A DNA stretch of 14,996 bases from NCBI GenBank assembly GCA_027485365.1, contig JAIXRD010000057.1, positions 1 to 14,996 of the forward strand, written 5' to 3'. A program made the translations under genes and the position numbers. How positions within the stretch are numbered: the stretch's first letter is position 1; each line of letters begins with the position of its first letter. The notes under the pieces were generated by a model. That model worked only from the letters and a program-made list of their open reading frames with translations, was not told the DNA's origin and did not search any database. This stretch comes from Cryomorphaceae bacterium (GTDB lineage: Bacteria; Bacteroidota; Bacteroidia; Flavobacteriales_D; Crocinitomicaceae). This document shows, one piece after another, positions 7,613-14,996 of this stretch.

Positions 7613-8482
7613 TTATTGTGGGACTTCATGGTGTGCCTTTCCATATACATAGGTAAACTTTGCTCCAAAAAAGATAACCTGTGCCGAATAAAACACCCAT
7701 GCCATAAGAATAAACATAGAGCCTACAACATCCCCCCTACCTAAGAAAAAATAATGTTGGAGGTAGTATTTAATAATCAATTGGCTAATAAATAACAGAA
7801 GGGAGGTAAGCAAGCCCCCCTTGAGCGCAAGTTTCCATGAAATAAACCCATCATGGACAAACTTAAAAATGAATGCAATGAGTACTAAATTCATCAAGAT
7901 AGAAAACAAGTGATGAAAAATAATGAACCCAATATGAACATCTCCCAAGGTAGAAGAAAGCCAATTTTCAACTAAACTGAAGGCGAAAATTTGAATAAAG
8001 TAAGACGTAATGATCAACAAAGCAAACAAGGCTAAGTAGGCTAAGGATAAAAATCGAAATTTAAGAATATCCATAACCAAGTTCAGTTTTTCTCTTTTTT
8101 TCTTTTGAATATTGAAGAAATCATTAATGCTGTATTTTAATGATACCATAAAGGCTGAACAGGAATACAGCAAGGCTAGAATCATGACAATATTTAAGGA
8201 AATAGACTTCGCTTGATTGTTTAAGTTTTTAAGATAGCCGGTAAACATTGAAATATCCTGAATGCCAATGTTCTTCTCGAAAATCGATGTAATTGCATTG
8301 ATACAAATGTCTTCACCGAAAATTTTCCCAAAGCTTATCAAGGTTAAATAAAGTAATGGAATCAATGCGAACAAGGTATAATAAGCCAAGGCCGCACCAT
8401 GAAAAAACGCTCCTTCTTCAAAGAATTCTGTAATGGCACTTCTAAGCACTTGAATGAGCTTAATATTAGAATTTCTTGTCAT
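7613..8482 (-). CDS. YihY/BrkB-family inner-membrane protein
   Basis: A 289-residue integral membrane protein with six probable transmembrane segments at about 29-51, 95-118, 143-172, 183-208, 219-242 and 251-277. Family marks are ALAYYTLFALIPLLYL at 31-46, WKLALKGG at 216-223, and the end pattern GS.FILMAWVFYSAQ..FFGA.F.Y at 254-279. The family was once mislabelled RNase BN; its biochemical role is not settled, with transport or lipid/envelope functions suggested. The N-terminus is cytoplasmic and basic, and the Lys-rich loop KKKREK at 127-132 would also be cytoplasmic. The start codon ATG (8482-8480) lies inside the end of the ABC ATPase gene, a 17-base overlap, which suggests translational coupling and possibly a shared function. 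Confidence 0.92.
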   Translation of the reverse strand: MTRNSNIKLIQVLRSAITEFFEEGAFFHGAALAYYTLFALIPLLYLTLISFGKIFGEDICINAITSIFEKNIGIQDISMFTGYLKNLNNQAKSISLNIVMILALLYSCSAFMVSLKYSINDFFNIQKKKREKLNLVMDILKFRFLSLAYLALFALLIITSYFIQIFAFSLVENWLSSTLGDVHIGFIIFHHLFSILMNLVLIAFIFKFVHDGFISWKLALKGGLLTSLLLFISQLIIKYYLQHYFFLGRGDVVGSMFILMAWVFYSAQVIFFGAKFTYVYGKAHHEVPQ

Positions 8483-9398
8483 AATGTGGTATAATATTCA
8501 AATGATCTGGTAACTCGGTTAAGCTATGGAGAATAACCAACTCATTATTTGTTGTATAAAAATAATGGATATAAACGGTACCATTAAAAAAGCAGCGGCT
8601 TAGGGTTAAAGGCACTCCATTGGATTGAATAGCGTAAGACCCTGGACGAAATCTTATTTTTTCGTCATTCCAAGTTATTGTATTCACTTCGCCGAACCAA
8701 CGAGCCTCACGAAGGTTTTTTAAATTCCAATATCGTTCCATGGGATTAAAAAATCGTGACAACTTGCCTTTGGCTAAAAAGGCCATATGATTACATATTC
8801 CCAACATATCTTGAGCATCGTGTGAAACCAAAATAATACATAAGCGCTCTTTTTCTTTTAAAGCGATTAATAAATTAATTAAGCGTGCTTTCAATACCGA
8901 GTCAAGATGCGAGAAAGGTTCATCTAAAAGCAGCCAACTTGGTTTTTTAGCAATAGCTCTAGCCAAGGCTAAGCGTTGTTGTTCACCCCCGGACAAGTCC
9001 TTTGCGATGGCATGAGCAACGTCATCAAGCTCCAATAATTTAATAAGCTGTCGCACGCGTTGTTCTCTTTGCACTGGTTCCCAATTCAAAATTACTTCAC
9101 GAATATTTTCTGTACAGGTATGATACAAATCGAGCTTATAGTCCTGAGCAACTAAGGACATCTCTGGATGCCCAGGAATTAAGCGTTGGGATGCACGTGG
9201 TAATTTGCTATCGTTTAACAATACATCCCCCGTTGAAGCATCCTTAATTCCTGCTATTATTTTTAATAAGGTAGATTTTCCAGCACCACTTTTACCTGCT
9301 ATGCCATACACTTCATTAGGTTGAAAAACGGTGTTTATTTGATCAAGGATCAAACGATCTGAATCCAGCTTAAATGATAGGTTTTTAATCCTTAACAT
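8466..9398 (-). CDS. ABC transporter ATP-binding protein with TOBE-like C-terminal extension
   Basis: A 310-residue ATPase with all motifs intact: Walker A GKSGAGKST (35-43), Q-loop Q85, signature LSGGEQQR (135-142), Walker B WLLLDE (155-160), D-loop SHLD (163-166) and H-loop H193. The ATPase domain ends near 215. The tail (about 222-310) begins with RYWNLKNL...WFGEVNTI and then has a beta-rich stretch with FRPGSY and FNGTVYIHYFY, resembling the TOBE region of FbpC/PotA-type import ATPases. That points to an importer subfamily (iron, polyamine, molybdate or similar), but substrate cannot be read from sequence. No binding protein or classical permease is encoded in this window. It overlaps the upstream 180-residue gene by 14 bases and the downstream brkB by 17. 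Either it works with a permease elsewhere, or it has an unusual partner in this operon. Confidence 0.92.
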   Translation of the reverse strand: MLRIKNLSFKLDSDRLILDQINTVFQPNEVYGIAGKSGAGKSTLLKIIAGIKDASTGDVLLNDSKLPRASQRLIPGHPEMSLVAQDYKLDLYHTCTENIREVILNWEPVQREQRVRQLIKLLELDDVAHAIAKDLSGGEQQRLALARAIAKKPSWLLLDEPFSHLDSVLKARLINLLIALKEKERLCIILVSHDAQDMLGICNHMAFLAKGKLSRFFNPMERYWNLKNLREARWFGEVNTITWNDEKIRFRPGSYAIQSNGVPLTLSRCFFNGTVYIHYFYTTNNELVILHSLTELPDHLNIIPHYDKKF

Positions 9399-9927
9399 TC
9401 ACCATGAGTTGTTTAGGAAAATCATGATTCGCGATATATATCCCCGTAATTGGATTCGCAAAAGGCTCGTTATCTTTCAATTCGATGAGCACATGGACTC
9501 CCCAAGGAAATTCCTCTCGATTTACTGATTGAATCAGTTGATTAGAAATGGCGAATTGCACCTGACTCTCATCTGTTCGTTTTAAGGACACCAAATAAAC
9601 TCGAGGAACTTCATAGGCAAATTCACCTTGCGTTGGGTGCTCTCCTTTAAGCACATACACGGCATCTTCGTTAATTTCCATTGAGGCTACATCTTGTACC
9701 TCTAATTCATCTTCCCAATGATACTTATGATTATCCGGTGTCTCTGCACCTTGGTGCTTAGCGATTGCTAATTCATGGGAAAACAAGTCATTTAGGTGAG
9801 CACATGTAAGACGAAAAATTGACATTCTATGGGTATTAATGAAGTACGAAATTATTAAATTCCATTCATCCACCATTCTTTTCTGATGATGAACAATGAA
9901 ATGTGAAGAATAATCTAATTTATTCAT
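9385..9927 (-). CDS. Hypothetical protein, 180 residues, first gene of the ABC/BrkB/OmpA operon
   Basis: I do not recognise this protein. It has no signal peptide and no transmembrane segment, so it is probably cytoplasmic. The first 60 residues are His-rich and helical (HFIVHHQKR, then INTHRMSIFRL, TCAHLNDLFSHE). The middle is acidic (HWEDELEVQDVASMEINEDA at 69-88). The second half reads as mixed alpha/beta with alternating hydrophobics (VYVLKGE, VYLVSLKR, VHVLIELK, GIYIANHDFP). There are no obvious catalytic motifs and only one cysteine, in TCAHL. ATG at 9927-9925 is used; later Met codons at residues 18 and 35 would remove the His-rich start. The stop overlaps the ABC ATPase start by 14 bases, which makes it a real, translated gene. 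It may be a regulator or partner of the ATPase, but that is only inference from position. Confidence 0.75.
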   Translation of the reverse strand: MNKLDYSSHFIVHHQKRMVDEWNLIISYFINTHRMSIFRLTCAHLNDLFSHELAIAKHQGAETPDNHKYHWEDELEVQDVASMEINEDAVYVLKGEHPTQGEFAYEVPRVYLVSLKRTDESQVQFAISNQLIQSVNREEFPWGVHVLIELKDNEPFANPITGIYIANHDFPKQLMVNVKD

Positions 9928-9961
9928 GTGTTTAAATCAATGAAACCATTAAATTCGGATT

Positions 9962-11317
9962 ATGAAACACGCCATAATATGTATAACAAGTTTGATGTTG
10001 ACCCTATTTGCTAATGGTCAAACCAAATTAACTACAACTGAAAAAGCATCCTATAATCGCTTTCTTAATAAAGGGATTGAAACCTATAATGCAGGAAGAT
10101 TGAATGAAGCATTAGAATCGTTTAAACGTGCAGAGGCACTTTACCCTGATGCTTGGAAACTGAATTACTGGATGGCTGCCTGCCATTATGAATTAAATAG
10201 CTACTACACCGCAGAGAATTATATCCTTAATGCTGTCCGAAACATGCCTGAAAATGAAGAGGGCGACGCCGCATTTTATGAACTTAATGGAAAAATAAAT
10301 CACAGGTTAGATAAGGTGGACAACGCTATAACTGCATTTAAAAAATGCGCCATACTCATGGGAACCAAAATGGCGAAATCCTATGGGATTTCAATGTACA
10401 TCGAACAATGTGAACTTATGATTCAAGCTAAAAAGCAAGGATACACGTCACTAAGGAAGCCCCTATCCATTCAATTGAACTCTCTTGAAGATGAATATGC
10501 TCCCATATTAATCAATGGTGAGACCTTGTTCTTTACCGCAAGAAGGCCAGAAACCACCGGTGAAACAGCTGACCCAGATGATTCTAAGTATTTTGAGGAT
10601 GTTTACAAAGCGCAATGGAATCCAATTACAGCAGATTTTGAGATCGATTATGAATTCTTCAAAAACATTAACACTGCTGGATTCGATGCGTTAAGTTATA
10701 TCAATTCCAATGGCACCTATGCCCTACTTACTGTTAACACCTCTATGACTGAAAAAACAACTAAAGGCTCGGATTTATTTGAGATTTCGAGTGAAACTCC
10801 TTACGTATGGGAGGCTCCAACGATTATAAAAAAGAAAGGATTAAACACTGATTTTTTTGAAGGAAGTGCAACCAGTACAGAGGGTGCTGAAACGGGTGAT
10901 TTCATGCTTTTTGTTTCTGATCGGAACTCAGACGTTTCTGGCCTAGATTTATTTATGTGCACTCGAAATGAAACTACCTACGGTGAGGTTACCGTGCTCC
11001 CAAAACAAATTAATAGCCTTGGCAACGAAACAACACCAATGCTAAGTGCAGATGGCAAATTCCTATTTTTTAGCAGCGATGAACTACCGGGTTATGGAGG
11101 ATATGATATTTTTTACAGCGTCAATGAAAATGGTGTTTGGTCTACTCCGATTAATCTTGGTCCTGAAGTGAACTCCGTAAATCACGACACGCACTTTAAC
11201 TACAATGCCTCTACTAAAAAAGCAGTATTCGCATCTATGGCAGAGAAGGAAGGATATTTCTCATTCGATTTATATACTGTGGATTTAGCTGAAAAGGAAT
11301 TTCCTTTTACGAAGTAA
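9962..11317 (+). CDS. Secreted TPR and PD40 (WD40-like propeller) repeat protein
   Basis: A 451-residue protein with signal peptide 1-19 (MKHAIICITSLMLTLFANG, then Q). TPR-like helices follow (about 31-62, 66-95, 103-130; for example KGIETYNAGRLNEALESF at 37-54). A beta-propeller region of PD40 type runs from about 175 to 442. The clearest blades are EYAPILINGETLFFTARR, GDFMLFVSDRNSD...GLDLFM, and TPMLSADGKFLFFSSDE followed by GYGGYDIFYS. This is the TPR plus PD40 layout of the PorE/OmpA-like periplasmic proteins linked to type IX secretion, but the OmpA peptidoglycan-binding domain is missing and there is no lipobox. A soluble periplasmic or surface role is inferred. It stands divergent to the 180-residue gene (34-base gap) and converges on porP-like, ending 2 bases from that gene's stop. 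A link with the neighbouring PorP/surface-protein pair is plausible but not shown. Confidence 0.88.
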   Translation: MKHAIICITSLMLTLFANGQTKLTTTEKASYNRFLNKGIETYNAGRLNEALESFKRAEALYPDAWKLNYWMAACHYELNSYYTAENYILNAVRNMPENEEGDAAFYELNGKINHRLDKVDNAITAFKKCAILMGTKMAKSYGISMYIEQCELMIQAKKQGYTSLRKPLSIQLNSLEDEYAPILINGETLFFTARRPETTGETADPDDSKYFEDVYKAQWNPITADFEIDYEFFKNINTAGFDALSYINSNGTYALLTVNTSMTEKTTKGSDLFEISSETPYVWEAPTIIKKKGLNTDFFEGSATSTEGAETGDFMLFVSDRNSDVSGLDLFMCTRNETTYGEVTVLPKQINSLGNETTPMLSADGKFLFFSSDELPGYGGYDIFYSVNENGVWSTPINLGPEVNSVNHDTHFNYNASTKKAVFASMAEKEGYFSFDLYTVDLAEKEFPFTK

Positions 11318-11319
11318 CC

Positions 11320-12366
11320 CTAGTTTACTCGTACTTTCTTCCGATTGATGTTATCTAGATTGTATCTTACAAAGGTTTCAAATCCTCCTTTGAAATTTGA
11401 CACAAGCGATAACCTAGACACGTTAATGTCATAAGCAAATCCTGCGGAGAAGGGTCCGTAAAAAATAGATGATCTAACAACGATAGCATCTTTCAATCGA
11501 CTAAAAATACCCAAACTGAACGCGATTTCTTTAATGTTATCGGTTTCCCAGGATGCTTTGCGAATGATTTGCTTGTAACTTACCCCGTAAAGTAATTCAT
11601 TTGACTTTCGCTGGCGTTGGTAATAAATTGCAGGCTGCAAAATACCGTTTGTAGCGGTAATTCCAATGTTAGCGTTAACAAACCCCGCGTAGCGAATCGG
11701 AAGGGTTTGAATGCTTGAATTATAAAAAGAATACCTTGGGTTATTTACGTGATAAGCAGCAAATCCAACATTAAATCCTTTATCGGCCTCATTTGTAATT
11801 TTACCAATGTCTGTTTGAAAAGAATAAACACCTCCAACACCTAGATCGAAATACGAGAAGTTTTGCTCATAAAACGGCTCTCCATTAGGGAGCGTTGGAT
11901 TAAATGCGGTGCCATCATATTGAGAGCCCCACTGACCTGATGCAGGATTTGTTACGCATTGGCCAAAGGTAGAATTTAATCCTAAAGCCACTCTACTGAA
12001 TCGACTCACCTTTAAACTATATGAAAAGTTAAACCCAATATTACTCTGAGTAAAATATCCATCTCCCATGCGATCATTGAAGAACACTAAACCTGCTCCA
12101 AGAACCCCATTTGAATTTTTAAGTGCGGCCGTTAAGCGCCCGTCGATGGATGCGAAAAACGTGCTAAAGGGAGACGCAAAACTCCCGTATTGACCACGAT
12201 ACATAGCAATTCCTTGAAAAGAGGCATTAGCTCCGGCCAAGGCGGGATTTAAGGTAAGTGGAGAAACATCAGGTTGTGAAAAATGGACATCTTGCGCATG
12301 AACAACAGAAAACTGAAGTACACAACCTAACAACAGGCCAATGAAATAAATTATTCGTACACGCAT
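11320..12366 (-). CDS. PorP/SprF family type IX secretion membrane protein
   Basis: A 348-residue outer-membrane protein. Signal peptide 1-24 (cut VVHA, then QDVHFSQ). The mature start QDVHFSQ...PLTLNPALAG at 25-45 is the family hallmark of PorP/SprF. The rest is rich in short amphipathic strands with aromatic residues, as in a barrel, and the end GGFETFVRYNL at 327-337 matches the usual last strand, with a short basic tail (INRKKVRVN). SprF-type proteins are needed for secretion or attachment of a specific partner coded next to them; PorP itself is part of the ring/attachment machinery. Here the gene shares one base with the upstream surface-protein gene (TAATG), so it is most likely the dedicated partner of that protein, like SprF with SprB in gliding bacteria. 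Its stop lies 2 bases from that of the TPR/PD40 gene. Confidence 0.94.
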   Translation of the reverse strand: MRVRIIYFIGLLLGCVLQFSVVHAQDVHFSQPDVSPLTLNPALAGANASFQGIAMYRGQYGSFASPFSTFFASIDGRLTAALKNSNGVLGAGLVFFNDRMGDGYFTQSNIGFNFSYSLKVSRFSRVALGLNSTFGQCVTNPASGQWGSQYDGTAFNPTLPNGEPFYEQNFSYFDLGVGGVYSFQTDIGKITNEADKGFNVGFAAYHVNNPRYSFYNSSIQTLPIRYAGFVNANIGITATNGILQPAIYYQRQRKSNELLYGVSYKQIIRKASWETDNIKEIAFSLGIFSRLKDAIVVRSSIFYGPFSAGFAYDINVSRLSLVSNFKGGFETFVRYNLDNINRKKVRVN

Positions 12367-14441
12367 TATCTTACCAATGTTAAACTTCCTGATTTATGAA
12401 GCATTGTATCGTCATACAATTGAATATTCAAATCAAACACATAATTCCCTTCTTGAGCTGGTCTTCCTTTATAAAAGCCATCCCATTCCTTATTGATATT
12501 CGTAGATTCAAAAACCTTTTGACCCCAGCGGTCATAAATGACAAAACCAAAGTCTTTCACACATACATTTTTACCAAATACCTTGAGGGTATTGTTTTCA
12601 GATGGACCGGTTCCATTTGGACTAAAAATAGTTGGTACAAAGAACTCTCCGCAAAGTAATTTAACAGTAACAACAAGCGAATCTTCACCCTGGCATCCAT
12701 TGTTATCTGTTGCTTGTAAATAGTAAACGATGCTCGAATCTGGAGCTACCGATGGATTCGCACAATTATCGCAAGAAAGCCCGTCTGAAGGAGTCCAAGC
12801 ATACACAGTACCTCCATAGGCATTCGCGATAAACGAAGTGGCTGGATTAATTACTGTATCGCCAGGAACAATAGAAACAGGCAGGGTATTAATGATACCT
12901 ATCGTACCAGATGCATTGATTTGACATCCATTCGCATCGGACGCAATTACAGAATAGTTCCCTATGTCAAGCCCCGAAATGCTGTCTGTGGTATTTCCAT
13001 TTGTCCATAGATAAATGTAAGCACCTGTTCCTCCAGACACCGTAACATCCATTGTTCCAAGTAAGCCTGTTGCACAATTCACCGGGGTTGAATCCGCACT
13101 TATTGATAAGGCTGTCGGTTCAGTAATGGTGATTCCTTGAACAACCACACAATTGGCTGCATCAACTACAACAATATTGTAGTTTCCTGGTGCTAATCCA
13201 GTTACAGTATCATTGGATACAGCAATCGGTGACCAAGAAAACACAAAAGGTGGAGTTCCCAGCGAATCCACTTGCACCGCTGCAGAGCCGTTTGCTGCTC
13301 CGAAACAGGTTACATTGTTCACGTAATCGATACTTATAGCAGGTGGCTGTGGCGTGGGATTAATTACAAAAGCGCTTGGATTGGAAGCCGTACATCCTGA
13401 ACTTACGGAAGTAACTGTTAGCGTATAATTACCCCCAACTAAACTCATAAAGTTCGGACTTGATTGTGTTGGCCCATTGTTTAAAGCATATGTGAACCCG
13501 GCGCCAAGTGGGGATGAAACGGTAAGCATTCCTGTAGGCAATGGGCAGGTAGGTTGCGTTGTTGAAGCAGCAGGAACCGTTGGAATAGCTAAGGCTGTAT
13601 TAATGGAAGCAATGCCACTAACTGCTGAGGTACAACTCGCTGCGTTCACCACTACAAAGGTGTAATTGGTAGAAGGACTCAATCCCACAACGGAGGTTGT
13701 AGTTCCTGTTCCCGTTTGGGTTGTTCCACCTGGGCTAATTTGTAAGGTCCATGTACCTGACATTGGAAGGCCGCTCAAAAAAGCAATTCCTTGAGCCGAA
13801 AGACAGGTTGGATGATCCACTGAATCTATAATTGGAGCAGTTGGCGGGATCGGATTGTTTACAAATACCGTATTTGAATTTGCAGAAACACACCCATTAT
13901 TAAGGCTGGTAACTGTAAACGAATATGAATTAACTGGCAATCCTGTGAAAGAGGTTGAAACGCCAACACCTGATTGAACGAAGGTTGTTGCCGGAGAATT
14001 CCCATAAGCAGTTATTGTCCAACCACCCGTGTTGGGTAAATTCGAAATTGGGACATTACCTGTTGCTACCGCACAGGTGGGTTGAGTAACCATCCCGGCA
14101 ATTGGTGTAGCCGGTACGCTAGGAACCAGATTAATATTTACACTAGAAGTTGCAGGAGAACTACACCCTGCAATCGTATTTAAGTATTGGAAAGAAAATG
14201 CAGTACCTGGGGTTAAGCCAGAAATTGCGGCAATTGTGCCTACCCCTGATTGCGTAAATCCTGCAGGAATTGAGTTTACCGTCCAACCTGTACTTGGAAG
14301 ACCTGAAAGATAAATAACACCGTACTGATTGGAACAGGTTGGTTGGTCCAACGAATCGATGTTTGGCGCAAACAAACACTGTCCAAAATAAACCTGGGCA
14401 GAGATTAAAATAAAAATGAATCCGAGTATTCTCCCTGTCAT
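12366..14441 (-). CDS. Modular cell-surface protein with type IX secretion type B C-terminal sorting domain
   Basis: A 691-residue secreted protein. Signal peptide about 1-20 (ILGFIFILISAQVYFG), then six tandem modules of 77-90 residues, each with a Cys pair: C36-C93, C123-C184, C213-C270, C299-C350, C379-C431, C456-C506. The last two match the SprB-type repeat (CFGAANGSAAV..., with GLAPGNYNIVVVDAANC). The first four are a diverged form beginning PTC. A PKD-like module with C557/C560/C583 (WTPSDGLSCDNC, then QATDNNGC) lies at 520-592. The last 95 residues are a gliding-associated (type B) sorting domain: FFVPTIFSPNG at 600-610, FVIYDRWGQKVFE at 633-645, WDGFYKG at 653-659, EGNYVFDL at 664-671. 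It should be exported by type IX secretion and held on the cell surface, perhaps as an adhesin. It is translationally linked to its PorP/SprF partner. Confidence 0.93.
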   Translation of the reverse strand: MTGRILGFIFILISAQVYFGQCLFAPNIDSLDQPTCSNQYGVIYLSGLPSTGWTVNSIPAGFTQSGVGTIAAISGLTPGTAFSFQYLNTIAGCSSPATSSVNINLVPSVPATPIAGMVTQPTCAVATGNVPISNLPNTGGWTITAYGNSPATTFVQSGVGVSTSFTGLPVNSYSFTVTSLNNGCVSANSNTVFVNNPIPPTAPIIDSVDHPTCLSAQGIAFLSGLPMSGTWTLQISPGGTTQTGTGTTTSVVGLSPSTNYTFVVVNAASCTSAVSGIASINTALAIPTVPAASTTQPTCPLPTGMLTVSSPLGAGFTYALNNGPTQSSPNFMSLVGGNYTLTVTSVSSGCTASNPSAFVINPTPQPPAISIDYVNNVTCFGAANGSAAVQVDSLGTPPFVFSWSPIAVSNDTVTGLAPGNYNIVVVDAANCVVVQGITITEPTALSISADSTPVNCATGLLGTMDVTVSGGTGAYIYLWTNGNTTDSISGLDIGNYSVIASDANGCQINASGTIGIINTLPVSIVPGDTVINPATSFIANAYGGTVYAWTPSDGLSCDNCANPSVAPDSSIVYYLQATDNNGCQGEDSLVVTVKLLCGEFFVPTIFSPNGTGPSENNTLKVFGKNVCVKDFGFVIYDRWGQKVFESTNINKEWDGFYKGRPAQEGNYVFDLNIQLYDDTMLHKSGSLTLVR
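12924..14336 (-). repeat. Six tandem Cys-paired modules in the surface protein
   Basis: This stretch encodes residues 36-506. The first cysteines of successive modules are spaced 87, 90, 86, 80 and 77 residues apart, and the second cysteine follows the first by 50-61 residues. Modules 1-4 start with PTC; modules 5-6 are closer to the SprB repeat, with GL.PG/IGNY motifs. The modules are clearly diverged in protein sequence, so this is an old duplication rather than a recent DNA repeat expansion. Confidence 0.7.
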
Positions 14442-14501
14442 TGAGTAGAATTAAGCCAAAAAGTTATACTATCTATCGCATCGTAAAGTTACACTAATAA
14501 T

Positions 14502-14509
14502 CAAAATTA
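14502..14509 (-). promoter_or_regulatory. Candidate Bacteroidota -7 box (TAnnTTTG) for the surface protein/PorP operon
   Basis: On the minus strand these bases read TAATTTTG, an exact match to TAnnTTTG. Transcription would begin near 14496, giving a leader of about 55 bases before ATG 14441. It lies in the only sizeable non-coding gap of the window. A convincing -33 TTTG is lacking, so support is moderate at best. Confidence 0.35.
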
Positions 14510-14586
14510 TAGTGCTATTCTCTAAAAAACTTAAACGAGCATAGCCTTGTTGCGTTGCCTATTAAAAAAATGCAGAACTTTGCTTG

Positions 14587-14996
14587 ATGAAAAACGAAGG
14601 TGTTTTTTTCGAAATAGCTTATGACGGAACCGGTTATTGCGGTTGGCAAATACAACCCAATGCGCCAACGGTTCAAGGCACCATAGAAGACGCTCTTTCT
14701 AAACTTAATGGGAATAAGCCCATAGGTATCGTGGGTTGTGGTAGAACCGACACTGGAGTTCATGCCAAGCAGTATTTTTTTCATGTTGAACTTCCTGATT
14801 TTAACTTGTCGGATGTGCGATACAAGCTCAATAAAATGCTGCCAAATGACATTAAAATCGTTGATGCGTTTTACAATCAAAAACACGCACGCTTTGACGC
14901 TAAAAAGCGCACTTACAGATATTTTATCGCAAAAGAAAAGTCGCCATTCAACGATCGATTTTGTTGGGTTTACGAGCGGCCATTATCGGTAGAGGC
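14587..14996 (+). CDS. truA: tRNA pseudouridine(38-40) synthase TruA (partial, runs off window end)
   Basis: The first 136 codons of TruA, which converts uridine to pseudouridine at positions 38-40 of the tRNA anticodon arm. The family landmarks are in order: FEIAYDGTGYCGWQIQP (8-24), TVQGTIEDAL (28-37), the catalytic block GCGRTDTGVHA (50-60) with catalytic Asp D55, LNKMLPNDI (81-89), and ARFDAKKRTYRY (101-112). The frame stays open to the last base, so the C-terminal half is outside. ATG at 14587 is chosen because an in-frame TAA lies just upstream at 14563 and the N-terminus fits the family. It is divergent from the surface-protein gene with 145 bases between them. Nothing suggests a functional link between the two. 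Confidence 0.97.
   Translation, partial: MKNEGVFFEIAYDGTGYCGWQIQPNAPTVQGTIEDALSKLNGNKPIGIVGCGRTDTGVHAKQYFFHVELPDFNLSDVRYKLNKMLPNDIKIVDAFYNQKHARFDAKKRTYRYFIAKEKSPFNDRFCWVYERPLSVE

Noticed and set aside
12396..12723. Plus-strand open frames inside the surface-protein gene
   Set aside because: They lie antisense to a well-supported gene in a sequence with few stops on that strand and show no family features.
14541..14560. Imperfect inverted repeat (ATAGCC...GCCTAT) between the surface-protein gene and truA
   Set aside because: Only 5 of 6 pairs, with an internal mismatch; likely chance.
14575..14582. GAACTTTG just before truA as a -7 promoter box, with TTG at 14555
   Set aside because: One mismatch to TAnnTTTG at the important first T, and transcription would begin at the ATG itself; too weak to list.

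Overview
The window comes from an AT-rich member of the Bacteroidota, most likely the Flavobacteriia. I infer this from the families present: a PorP/SprF outer-membrane protein paired with a surface protein carrying a type B (gliding-associated) C-terminal sorting domain, a Bacteroidota-type LptD-like protein, and a Bacteroidota-type MlaD/amidase/Fe-S operon. The species cannot be told from what I see. Coding density is very high. The largest gap between genes is about 145 bases (14442-14586). There are no long empty stretches, and I see no tRNA, rRNA, CRISPR array, insertion sequence or phage signature.

Block 1 (1-4103, minus strand) is a tight four-gene operon with 3-4 base gaps. In transcription order it encodes a periplasmic N-acetylmuramoyl-L-alanine amidase, an MlaD/MCE lipid-transport protein, a membrane-anchored 2x[4Fe-4S] oxidoreductase subunit, and a CCG-domain Fe-S protein cut by the window start. 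Divergent from it, a large LptD-like outer-membrane LPS-assembly protein runs to 6660. The block is mainly about making the envelope (peptidoglycan remodelling, phospholipid traffic, LPS insertion), with an HdrC/HdrB-like redox pair attached.

Block 2 (6662-9927, minus strand) is a second compact operon: an unrecognised 180-residue protein, an ABC ATPase with a TOBE-like tail, a YihY/BrkB-type membrane protein, and an OmpA-family lipoprotein. The first three genes overlap by 14 and 17 bases, so they are probably translationally coupled. No ordinary ABC permease is present, which makes the partner of the ATPase the most open functional question here.

Block 3 (9962-14441) looks like a type IX secretion/cell-surface module: a secreted TPR plus PD40 beta-propeller protein on the plus strand, converging on a minus-strand pair that encodes a modular Cys-paired surface protein with a type B sorting domain and, joined to it by a TAATG junction, its PorP/SprF partner. 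The window ends in truA (tRNA pseudouridine synthase), which starts divergently at 14587 and runs off the edge.

Two convergent gene pairs end within 1 and 2 bases of each other (6660/6662 and 11317/11320), leaving no room for a separate terminator. I found no completely new system. The best leads are the 180-residue protein/ABC ATPase/BrkB cluster and the three-gene secretion-linked surface cluster.
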